Shown here piece after piece: positions 35,301 through 47,300 of a stretch of DNA of 64,000 nucleotides. A model generated the notes under the pieces. The model made no database searches. It was not told the origin of the DNA and saw only the letters and a program-made list of their open reading frames with translations. Source of the DNA: Eublepharis macularius (lineage: Eukaryota; Chordata; Lepidosauria; Squamata; Eublepharidae); the NCBI RefSeq assembly GCF_028583425.1, contig NC_072794.1:31989232-32053231 (forward strand). The letters are read 5' to 3'. Position 1 is the stretch's first letter; the number at the start of each line of letters is the position of its first letter. The position numbers and the translations under genes are program-made.

Positions 35301-38300
35301 ACTGGGGTGGTGGTGAGCACAGTCCTGTATATATCCTTCCAGTGCCATCCTAAGCAGAACCACACCATTCTAAACTAATCAGCTCAAAAGGGCATGGCAC
35401 TGTTGGTCTATCAAAGTCAGTATTGGCTGTTTTGACTGACAGCATCTCTTCAGGGTCTCAGGTCTTTCACATCACATCCTGCCCTATCCTTTTAACCAGA
35501 TATACAGTACTTTAGATTGAATAGAGTTACCAACCTCCACATTGGGCCTGGAGTTCTCCTGGGATTACACCTCATCTCCATACAACAGCGATCAGTTATC
35601 TTGGAGAAAGAAAGTGGTGGTTTCAGAGGGTGGACTCCATAACATCATACCCCTATTGAGCTCCCCCCACCAACTCTGCCCTTCCCAAGCACCACCCCCA
35701 AGTCTTCAGGACTTTCCCAATCCAGAGTTGGCAACCTTCAGACGGAACCTGGGTCCTTCTGCATGCAAAGCAAGATGCTCTACTTCTGAGCCATAAGCCC
35801 CAGTTCTACACATAAGTAAAAACACTTGCTGATTCTTAAAGTGCTTTGGGAGGAATGGCCCTTTGCAGCTTAAAGAGTAAGCAGCTTGCTTCATGTCTTC
35901 TTAGGTGGTTTCCACACAGGGACAGGCTTGTGTGCTTTGCTCATTGCCGATCCAGCCACTGATAATAGCTCAGCTGCAATAGGGTGCTGCTTTCAAGCTT
36001 CCCACCGTCTTTTTTTGCCCAGAGGAGGGAGGAGGGGGCTCAAAGCAGCACTTTTCTTGCTGTTTGCAAACAGCAAGAAGAGTGCTGCTTTCAAGCTTCC
36101 CGCCACCTTTTTTTACCCAATGGGAGAAGAGAGAAGGGAACCCCCTCCTCACCCTCCCAACGGGTAAAAAAAAGGTGACGGGAAGCTTGAAAGCAGCTCT
36201 TTTCTTGCTGTTTATAAACAGCAAGAAAAGTGCTGTGGCTGTTGCCGCTCTACCCAAAGCTTTCCAAAGCCCTCTGAAGCACTTTGGAAAGCTTTGCTTT
36301 GGTAGCTCAGCAATGCTGGGGCCAATTTGGAAATACCGAATCATTTAGGATCAGGCCCGATTCAGGTTAAAAACCTGAATCAGAAACCCGAAGCGCATAC
36401 GCCTACTCTTTAATTCTTAGAATTTATTTCCACTTATAATACAAATTACAACTGCAATTTAAAATAATAAAAATAGAAAAACAAAATTTAAAAATATTCA
36501 TTAAAATATTTTCAATTAATTTTTAACATAAGCAAGCATCCTACAAAGAATCAGAGCAGAGAGATTCCACCTTTCTCCTCTCCTCTGCCTATTAAAGCCT
36601 TTCCCCACATGGGTTATTTGCCCAGGGTTCAATACTGGAGGGAGTCTTTTCCCCCCTACTTCCAAAAGCAATGTGGTGCATTCATGCAATTCTGGGATTG
36701 CCCTGGCTTTTCTTCAATCTTTCCCAAATCTGCTTTGATCCAGAGTTTTGAGAGAAATCCCTGCAAAGCCTGCTGCGTGCATGGGATTTTCCTGGTCCTG
36801 CCCACCCCCATGGCAATCATTTTCCTGCCACTGGCATCTTATCTTAGAGCCAAACTACAAGTGATGCCTGACACAGGTTGGACACTTGTCAGCTTCCCTC
36901 AAGTTTTGGCGGGAAATGTAGGCAGCTTGGTGGAATGTTGGACAAGTGACAGTTGAAAAGTCCATTGGACAGCAGTTGGAGAGCCAAGCTGCAAGACTAG
37001 GATGCCTACATTTCCCATCAAAACTTGAAGGAAGCTGACAAGTGTCCAACCTGTGTCAGGCATCACTTGTAACTTGGCTCTTAGACAAATGAATTGGATT
37101 CTCTCTCTTCTCTTTCCTGTCTTATGTGTTCCTAAAATAAAAGAACTCTTCTTTTCCTTACTGAAGTAAAGGCAGGCTCTGCAGGATGGAAGGAAGGAGG
37201 GGGGGGGAATGTCCTGTCCCTTTAATAGAGATTGAATGAATTTACATGGCATGAATTTAAAAACAATATCAACTGATAATTTCTTGCAGAGGAAATTTGT
37301 AAGAAATGAAGGACTTTACATTGTTCCTTGTCTCAGGTTTCAGAGTGGAACATGCAACAGAGACAGAGAGATAGAGAGGTCAGGGCCTGTGCATTCCACC
37401 TTCCTACTGGAGGTAGCCCTGTGATATGCAGATTGCAACTCTCAGGGACTTCCCTCCCTGCTCCTGCAATGGAAGGTGTGGAGAAGGGCAGCGTAAAGTC
37501 CTTCACTTCTTACAAAACTGGTATTAAAGGGACAGCCTCAGGGACTAGTTTAAAAGTCGGAAATCCTAGCTGAGACTGATAAATCCAGTTGCTAGTCTCA
37601 GCATGGCAACTCTAGTTGTGGCACGCAGTACTAGTCTGGATTATGGTAGTGGTGGCTTCATATTCTAAAGCAGGAGATAAAAAGGGCAAAGAGTTTTAAA
37701 ATGAAAAAATAACAAATATATTATATGGTGGCCTACCTTCTTCTTGACTTGTACGCGCACACAATGGATTAGATCCAGCCTGCTTTTCTGCTCCTGAAAA
37801 AGGAAGGAGGGGGTCCTCATTGAACATCAAAAAAAAAAGGCTGATCACTGGACCCAAATCCATACACTTACACACCTCTTTACGAACCAGACTATCTCTG
37901 GTTGAGGAACGTCAGTATACTAGCCTGATTATGTTCTGATCATTGTCCTTTTTGTCCCTCACATGTCTCTGTAGGTCTCTTACAATATGGGTCAGATTAA
38001 TTTAGCAAAACGACTGGTGAAGAAAGCTTTGGAGTTGTTAAACAGAAGTTTCCCGCTGACCATAGTTGGAGCCTTTTTCATGTCCATGGTGGAAACTTCT
38101 AAACACATGTCGCATCAGAAGAAGCAGAATTCTTGGCAAATGTCTGATGGGTAGGATGCCAATGAACTTTTTTAGAGTTCATGGAGTTCAAAAGGATCTC
38201 ATGCACTATTCAATCCTGCTTCTAGAACTCAAGCCTGGGTGGGATAGATGGCCTTTTCTACAAAAACCACCAAAACTTCCAGTCACGGGATTATATCACT

Positions 38301-41300
38301 TCCCTCCCTTTCTCTCTCAGCAGCATATTAATCTGATTAGATTCTCCTTCCCCTCAGTTGAGGTTTAGCATGGCAGCCAACTTCCTCTTCTCCAAGGAAG
38401 AGGCAAGACTCAGGGGAGGGAAGAGCAAAATTCCAGAGATGAGAACTGGATGGGTTGAAGATTCCCTGGCAGAGGATCTTTATTAATTTGCATTGTTTTC
38501 TTGGGAGTTACTGTACGTTTACTGCCCTGCTTTCCATCAGCAGTCTGGAAAGAAGGGGAGCCATCAAGAGTACTGTTTTGTGGTAATGTTTCCCTGTTTG
38601 TGCCATTTGGAGGATGTTTTATTCTAATGCCATTATTGGATTAATGCCACGCCTCCTCACACAAGCTGCAGTGGGCTGCTTATGCACAGGGCTGCTCACA
38701 CACAATTTTATACGCAGATCTTTACGTGTTTATTGGTGAGACTCATAGGACAGAAGGCAGAGTACGTTCAAGAGGAAGGGAATTCACAATTTTGAGAAAC
38801 ACTGCTATTCTGTGTCAAAACCAGCACCTCATATATTGAGCTATACGGTCTGGATGGGCCACAAACCAGGCCAAACGTGAGAATGTAACCCAGTGGTTGC
38901 TTCCACGTGGAGATAATTCCCTGGGTGCTCTCATCGCAGCTGCAAAATCTGCGTTGGCAACAGCAATGGGGATCGTCTGCATATAAGTGTTCTCCAAGTT
39001 TCTTCTCATGCCCGCCATTCCCCCACTGTGATGCCTTTGAGATTTTTGGTGACTTTTAAAAAATCAGTAGCTGATTTGTTGATATAGTGTTAGAAGGCTA
39101 TATACTGATATATCAGCTAGCAATGTTAAAAAACTGGCAAAAAGCCCGCCACTGGTAGGGAGAGCGAGAAATCACAGGGACAAGGGGGATACAGGAAAAT
39201 GGCTGATGTGGGAAGGGATATCTGAAAAGCTGCACCTTTCTGTCCACAACGAGACAGTACCTGTTTCAAGTACAATTTTTCTTTAAAAAAATACTAAAGC
39301 AGGTTTACAAAGCAATAAAGAAAACTATGGAGGTAGAAAGGAAGCAGGATAAAGTCATGTGGAAATGCCATTGAAAACCACAGCAGGTTGGGATCATTTC
39401 CTGTGGTAGCCATGGGGGCCTGCAGTAGAACAGCAAGATTCAAGTCTAGTAACATCTTAAAAATGAACAAGATTTTCAGGGTATAAGCTCTTAAAAATTT
39501 ATCTCCTGAAAATCTTGTTGGTCTTTAAGATGCTGCTGGACTAGAACCTAGTAGTTTGGGAGACACTCTAGTTAAAATCTTGCTTGTGTCAGCAAACAAG
39601 GGCTATTTCCACGTCTTTAAAACAGTGCAACACTCACTGAACACTGGTGACTTCGTCATGTGAATTCTGACGTCACCCCGTCATGATTCTGTTTTTGGGG
39701 TGCCATTGTAACTGCCTGCATCCGGGTGACGTCAGAAATTGCACGATGAAGCTGCCAGCATTCGGTGAGTGTTGCACTGTTCTAAAGATGTGTGAAAATG
39801 GCCAAGATCACACATAGAGACCTATTGCTCCTTCCCTTTTAGTAAATTTTAAATTTTATGAGGTATTCACTATATCTGATTTCTTATATATTAGAATTTA
39901 GGATTGTTGTAACCTTTTGTTGATGTTTCTTAATGGTCATTGACGGTAAACAATCAATCAATCAGTCTTGCTTATGAGGATGTTTTTTTTTCTTTTTTTT
40001 TTATTGATGCATCACTTATTATTACATTTCAATACAGTCACAGTTCTCCTATGATACATCTTTTACCCCTTTTGTAACCCTCCCCCCCGCAAGGTGACCA
40101 TCCTATAACTACAAATTAAATTTTTAGCCACGAGCACATTTTTTTCAATTTTCCAAATATAGTTGTATTGGCTTCTCCATTATATACCCATTGAAAATAT
40201 ACAGACCATTTCTCTTTTATCTCCTCCATTTTCCCATCCCATGCCTTATCTTTTTTTAAACATTCCAACATATCCGATTGAATATATTCATACAAGTAAT
40301 CATTCCATCTTTCTAAGGTCCATTTTAACTTCTCCTTCCAACCGTATGCAATCACTGCATGTGCAGCTAGTATCATCGCTTTGAAAATATCCTGGTTTTG
40401 TTTCTCAATTCTAGTGTTTTCCAATACACCCATGAATATTAGATCTACATCCATATTGAGGTTGACCTTACATACCAATGCTATTTTTCCCCGTACCTTG
40501 TCCCAGAAATCTATGACCTTTGGACACTCCCACCATAGGTGGGAGTACCACCCTTCTTTTGCATTGCAATGCCAGCAGTTAGGTTTCATCCCTTTAAGCA
40601 TGTATGCCAATTGGGCAGGAGTTCTATACCACTTCATGATAATCTTCCTTTCAAGTTCTCTATACTTTTCTAGCTTAATTGCCTTCAAATTGACCATTAA
40701 CTTATTAACCTCCTCAGAAGTTATTTGTTTTTCTTTATTCCATTTATTTTTTAGAGTTCTAAACATAAACTCCTTATCCCTCACCAATTCAAGGTAAATT
40801 TTCCCTGCCAGCCCTTTCTTTATTTCATCCACATATAATGCGTGTTCTATATTATTGTCTTCCCTTTTAATAGCTTGTTTATATTTGTCTTGTTTAATTA
40901 ACTGGTGTAACCCCATTAAATTTAACCAATATCTTTCCCCCAATTTTTGATTCAATTCCTGAAGTGGTAACAAATCCCCTTGACCATTGTACATGTCATT
41001 CACTCTAGTTATACCTTCTGCCTTAAGATCTTCCCAAAATTTCGGGTTCATCTCCTTCTCCCAGATATACTTAAGTGGAGTCCATTTTGAGTTCTGTGGC
41101 ATCATAGCCGTTTTCCACCTCTTCCAAGCAATCAAGGCTATTTTTCTTGGGCCTTTTGCTTGTCTTATCTCCTTTTGCAGATCTCTAGTATAAATTCCAT
41201 AACTACCTGCTCCCTTATTGATTGCAGATTCTAATCTTACCCACTTATCCCCTTTCCTCCATTCTAGCTCCATCAATGCTTTCAACTGAAATGTATCATA

Positions 41301-44300
41301 ATAAGCTTGCAAATGTGGGAGTCCCCATCCTAAATCATCTTGGGGCATATATACCAATTTTTTTGAGATTCTTGCTTTTTTCCGGCCGAACACCCAATTT
41401 TTAATATTTTCATCCCATTTCCCTATATCTTTCTGGTCCAGTTCTATTGGGAGTACCTGAAGTAGATATAACATCTTGGGTAATATAAACATTTTAACTG
41501 CTCTAATTTTCCCTAAAATACTCAAATGTTTATTCTTCCAATCCTTCAATTTCTTTGTTATCTTTGTCCAGACCTTATTATAATTGATTTTTTGTAGCTT
41601 CTCTATGTTTCTAGTAAGATATACTCCTAAATATTTAATTTTACTTACTCCTGAATTCATCCCCGTTAGAACTAATATCTCTCTTTTAGTTTCCCTATCT
41701 ACGTTAAGAAACATTATTTCAGATTTCTTAATATTGACACCAAGCCCCGAGCTTGACTTGAAATCTTCTAAAATAACTAGCAGTTCTCTTATTGCCTGTA
41801 GTGGATTACTTATTGTCAGCAGAATATCATCTGCAAAAAGATTTAACTTAAGTTCTTCCTTACCTATTTGAAATCCCTGAATTCTACCACTATTTCGAAT
41901 CCTGTCTGCTAGGGGTTCCATTGCTAACGCAAATAGCATCGGGGATAATGGGCAACCTTGCTTTACTCCTCTCTGGATTGAAATTTCTCTAGTATGTCTA
42001 TCGTTTATTCTAATAACTGCTTTACCACCCCTATAAATTTCCCTTATAGTATTTAGGAACGGTCCAGTAAAACCAAATTTCTCCAATACCTGCATTAAAT
42101 AATTATGATTTAAGGTGTCAAACGCCTTATAAACATCTAATTTTAGCAGAGCTAGGGTTTTCTTTTCTTTACCAAACAAAACATTTAATATATTTCTCAA
42201 TGGATGGGCTATAGATCTATTCTTGACAAAACCATATTGATCTTCCTTAACTAGTTTTGGTAAATGTTTTTCCAATCTATTAGCTAGAACTTTTGCGAAT
42301 ATTTTGTAATCTTGATTCAATAAACTAATTGGCCTATAAGAATTTGTATCTAAAGGGTCTCTCTGGGGTTTTAGAATTGGAAGGATCTCAGCTTTCTTCC
42401 ATGAATCTGGCATTTTACCTTCTTTTAATATATAGTTAAATAATCTTTGCATTTCTGGTATCAGTAACTCCGCCATTTCTTTATAATATTCTGCAGTAAA
42501 TCTGTCTAAACCAGGGGATTTTCTATTTTTTAGACCCTTTAATACTTCTGCTATTTCCTGTCGTGTGATATCTTTATTCAGGCTCTCCCTCTGTTCTGTC
42601 GTTAAATTGTTTTCTAACCGTTCATCAAATTTTTGATTTTCTCCAGATTTAAATAACTGTTGATAAAATCTAGCAAATTCCTCTCTTATCTGAGTATTCT
42701 TAAAAAGCTGTTTATCCCCACCCCCCCTTGATGCATCCAATTTTTTGCTTTTCCTTCCTTGTCTTTAAGTAATTGGCCATTCTTTTCATTGTATTTATAT
42801 TGATTCTGTGATATTCATTTTTCACTAATATTTCTTTCTTCCACATAGATAAAGAGTCTAAATTCTCTAGTTCTTTTTTAAGTTTTTTTAGGAGTTCTTG
42901 AGTCTGTCTACTGTAATTTTCCTGCAATTCTTTTTGTTTTTGTATAATTTCACTTACTTTCCTGCTTCTTTCCTTATTGTTTTCCCTTCTAATTCTAATT
43001 TCTTTAGCAATATAAACTCCTCTTATGACTGCTTTAGCAGCATCCCAGAGCAATTCTTCTGTAACTGAGTTCCTATTTTCTCTAAAATAGAGCTCTATAT
43101 CTCTTCTTAAATCCATACGATCCTTCTCTGTTAACGGCATATTAGCCTTATATTTCCACATATTTTCTTTCTGGTCTTCGCTTAATTTGAATTGTGCTAT
43201 CAAAGGGGCATGATCCGAAATCCATATAGGTTCAGTTATTGTTTTCACCACCTCCGTCTCATTTGTTTCCTTTATCAAAATATAGTCTATATATGAAAAG
43301 GTCTTAGATTTATTAGAAAAATATGTAGGTTGTGGTGTTTTCCCTCCATAAGTAAATGCGTCCTTCAATTTCCATTTCTTAAGTTTCAAAGTTTTACTTT
43401 TCTTAAAGTCATAATTAACATCTCCTGCTACAACCAATTCCCCTTCGTAGAAATTCTGTAATTTCTGAAATACCTTGTTTAAAAACCTTACTTGACCTGT
43501 ATTTGGTGCGTATATAGAAGCTATTGTGAACTTCCTGTTGTTCAGCTTGAATTTCAAAAAAACATATCTCCCTTCTGAATCAAATATTTGATCTAATACT
43601 TGTATCTTTAAACCTGAGTGTACAAGGATAGCTACCCCTCTTGCCTTTTTAGTTCCTCTTGCCTCCACCTTTGTTTCCCATAATGGGGAATTCAGCAAAG
43701 GTTTCTTATCTTTTTTGCCTTTATGTGTTTCCTGTAGGCATACTATATTTATTCCCTGTTTTTTGATCAAATTTTTTAATCTGTACCTCTTTAGATCTGA
43801 AGCCAATCCATTTATATTCAAAGAAAGTAATTTAATTATCTCAACCATTCTCTTTTGTAAATTTAATATATGTGTGCTCATTTCTGTCCTTTCTTACTTT
43901 GATGGTCACCCCCATTCCCCTTCCCCCTTCTCGAAGAGCATCCCCTAAGGGGTATACAAGTGACATACGCCTCCTGACCTCTTCGTTGCTTATTTGAGGG
44001 TCACGTTCCCATCCCCTCCTCCCTTATTATTTAGTTTAAGCATGTTTCAATAGAAGCCACCTTACTTATTTCATATTTTATCCATTCACAATGAAAAAAA
44101 TCAAAAATAGATTAACATCAGTGCTATATCTTCAAACAAAACCTTATTATGAAGTACCAGATGTAACCTAAGAGCGACTAGTGTCTTTTCTCAAGCGTTT
44201 TGGCTTGCTTTGTAATGACTGGCTTGACCCCCCTTCTTCTTCTTCGGTGCTAGTTGTAGTAATATCAAAAGCTTCCTGTTGCTCAGCTTCTTGATCCTCC

Positions 44301-47300
44301 GTGTTTTCTGGTTCTAATGACGCCGTACTAATTCCCAGTCTCTCCATCATTCTCCTTGCCTCTTCTGGGTTTTTTGCACGTAAGAGTTTACCTTCTCTAA
44401 ATACCAAAATTACCACTGGGTATCCCCATGTAAACAATATTCCACTGTCAAAGAGTCTTTGAGTATAAGGTTTTAGCAATGCTCTTTGCTGCAGTGTCTC
44501 TGGAGAAAGGTCCTGTCTTATTATCACTTTAGAGCCATTAAACTGTAGGTCCTTCTGGCTTTTTAGCGTTTTATAAACAATGTCTCTTGTTTTCTCTCTT
44601 GCAAATGCCATAACAATGTCTCTTGGCTTTGCTCCCAGACCAGGTTTGGGACGGAGAGATCTGTGTGCTCTTTCTGTCTTGCTTATGAGGATGTAAGGTG
44701 GGTGGTGGCCAGAGACAGGGCCTTTTCAGTGATGGCACCTCATCTATGGAATATCTTTATCCTTGGGGCTAGTCTGGCCACCTCCCCTCCAATCTTTTAG
44801 GCCCCACAACTTTTCACCCAGACTTCTAATTAAGAGGTTGATCTTTTAAACTTGTTTTATGGTCTGCTTTGCCTTTAAAGCATTTCTGATACTTGTTTTG
44901 ACTATATGTTTTAGGCTATTTTTATGCACTAGTTGGATTTTTAACAATGAGGTTTTATTTGATTTTCAATTGCAGTTACTTTTATGGAGTTATGTTTTTA
45001 TTGTTTTATCTTATAAGCTGCCTTAAACAGGTTTATGGAAAGGCAGCATGGAAATAATCTTAATAAGTAAATAAAATCATAGGTATATAACTGTATGCAA
45101 GTATCAAATGCCTTTAACTAAGAGCTAAAGTAGAAGAGATGAATTACACAAGGATGCAAATGTGAAGGGAGTTGCAAAGTTAGCTGAGAAGCTGAGTTTT
45201 AAAAGAGATCGGAAGGCTTTGTCAATTTCCCCTCTCTACAGAGCCAGCAAAGATCACTCCTCAGAGGGTTTGTATATTTCCTCTTTGCCTCCTAGTAGGA
45301 GAGGTGAAACTGACAGAGCCTTCAGGAGGCAAAGAGGAGATTAGCAAACCCTCTGAGGAGCCATCTTTGCTGGCTCTGTAGAGAGGGGAAATTGACAAAG
45401 CCTTCCGATCTCTTTTAAAACTCAGCTTCTCAGCTAACTTTGCAACTCCCTTCACATTTGCATCCTTGTGTAACTCATCTCTTGTAGCTTAGCTCTCTGT
45501 GATTAATGTCTGGGAGGGAAGGGTTATATATGTTGAGCTGATATTTCTACATTTTTTCCTTGCCCACCAAACCCCCACTAATATATTTCATGTAATTCCT
45601 CCGGGGTGACAATTCCACTAGGAAATAACAGTGATTATCTTGTGGTATCTTTTGCAGCAGAGAGAAGAGATTAGCTCTTCTTTACCAGGAAGGCCGCTGC
45701 CTCTCCATACTCTGGCAGGTCTTTAGCCTGGATCCTGCTACAAACAGTAAGAAATTCGCCCACTTGGCAGCTCTCATGACAGTAAACTGCGCAGAGGAGT
45801 CTCAGGACGAGGCCCAGGTATGTCCATCATAACTAAAGCCCTCTGGCTCCAGGGGTTTCCTTGCCCGTGTCTTGTTTTATTTTTGTCACAGGGAAAACAA
45901 GTACCTGGCAATGTCTGAAGGCATGTATTCTAGACTGTTTGATGGGGATCAGACATCTGTTTTCTACCAAGTCACATACACAACCAGGATGGTTAAAGAA
46001 AGGTGAAAGGGTAGATTTGTTTCCCTCTTCCAATTTATGATTATTGACGAGGTGAGAATTCTTATCCACATTAATAACTCACCTTCTACATACGGCACTT
46101 CCATGCGTAGGTGCCATGCTCAAACGCCAGCGATTGTGTGGAGGCAGGGGGTGGGGCCAGCATGCTTGTGGCCACTGCTGCTCTGTGCGCATGCATTCGG
46201 TGCATGGGGATATCATGTGTAGAGGGCTACTGTAAAGACCCAAACAAGTATGTACTTAGCTCCAAATGAATTAATATTTCAAGTATGAATTTTTAATTAA
46301 GAGAATGATCCTTTTCTATAGTCTGCTTGTAGCCTGCAGATTGTTTAATAAGACCTGTTTGAAGCTTTTTAATGCTATTTCTGTTCTCGGGTTGGATTTT
46401 GAATGGCGGTGTTTTAAATAGTTTAGTAATTGTTAATGGCTTCTATGGTGTTTGATGTTTTGATTATTGTGACAAACCCCCTTAAATTCAGTATGACTGA
46501 AGAGGGCCACCTAAAGCATCTGGAATCCTGGACTCTTGGGGTTATTTAGAATAACTCCTTCATTCCCATTCTACATTGGGCCAGCTTACCAAACTTAATC
46601 CTTTTTAAACAAAGGACCAACCAACCAGTTTAGGCCAAATGCAATATTTGTCATGGAAGTTCAGAGTCAGTAACAGGTACTTGGCATGTGGGATTAGCAT
46701 TTTGGTAATTTTCTGGTTGGTAACAGTAGCCTATGACATCAGAGATACCTGTTTACCTTGGATTGACTAACTCATCTAGTCAGTCTTACAGAGGAGGCTG
46801 TCTTAAGTTAGATTCCATTACCCATAAATATCTGGGAGCTCTGGATCTTTCCTTGTCTTTATTTGGAAAAGTGTGAAATAGAGTGACCCTGAGAATGGTG
46901 GGCAGGGGTTACAGACTCCTCCATCTCTTGGTGCTGCAGGGAATCTACATGCTCTGAGGAACTTATGACAGCCTAGATAATGTGTACTTAGTTGAGTTAG
47001 ATCAACTTTATTGCTTTTTTTCTGCAAATCTGTGTGCTTTTTCCTGTTTTGTGTTTGTCCCCCCTTTTCAATCCCTTTTCGATTCCAACCACCCCTTTCC
47101 TCCCCTCCTGCCACTTTTATAATAAATCTTTTTATATAAAGCCATTTTTGGCTTTGTTTAGTACAGTATATTTCTTTGGCATGTTTCTCTTAATCTCTTC
47201 CCTGCATCCTAGACAGCACAGATGCTACATAGCTTGCTAGAAGGTATTTTCTAGGGTTTACCCCTTGTTATTGGTCTAGTACTGAGCTAGTAGGATATCT

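Larger units (their letters stand above)
39984..44675 (-). mobile_element. Young 5'-truncated L1 retrotransposon
   Basis: The 19-bp string gtcttgcttatgaggatgt occurs at 39965-39983 and 44676-44694 as a perfect target duplication. The minus strand runs from inside ORF1 (44675) through ORF2 to a short 3' UTR and an A-rich tail at 39984-40002 with an AATAAA. About 4.7 kb long. It is inserted in a LINE 3' tail in the intron before exon n. Long open frames and the perfect duplication suggest recent insertion. Confidence 0.95.

Noticed and set aside
40163-41871. Plus-strand open frames of 60-138 codons
   Set aside because: They are antisense shadows of L1 ORF2.
44695-45657. Possible extra ADCY10 exon between m and n
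   Set aside because: The split glycine codon joins exon m to exon n directly and the peptide aligns without a gap.
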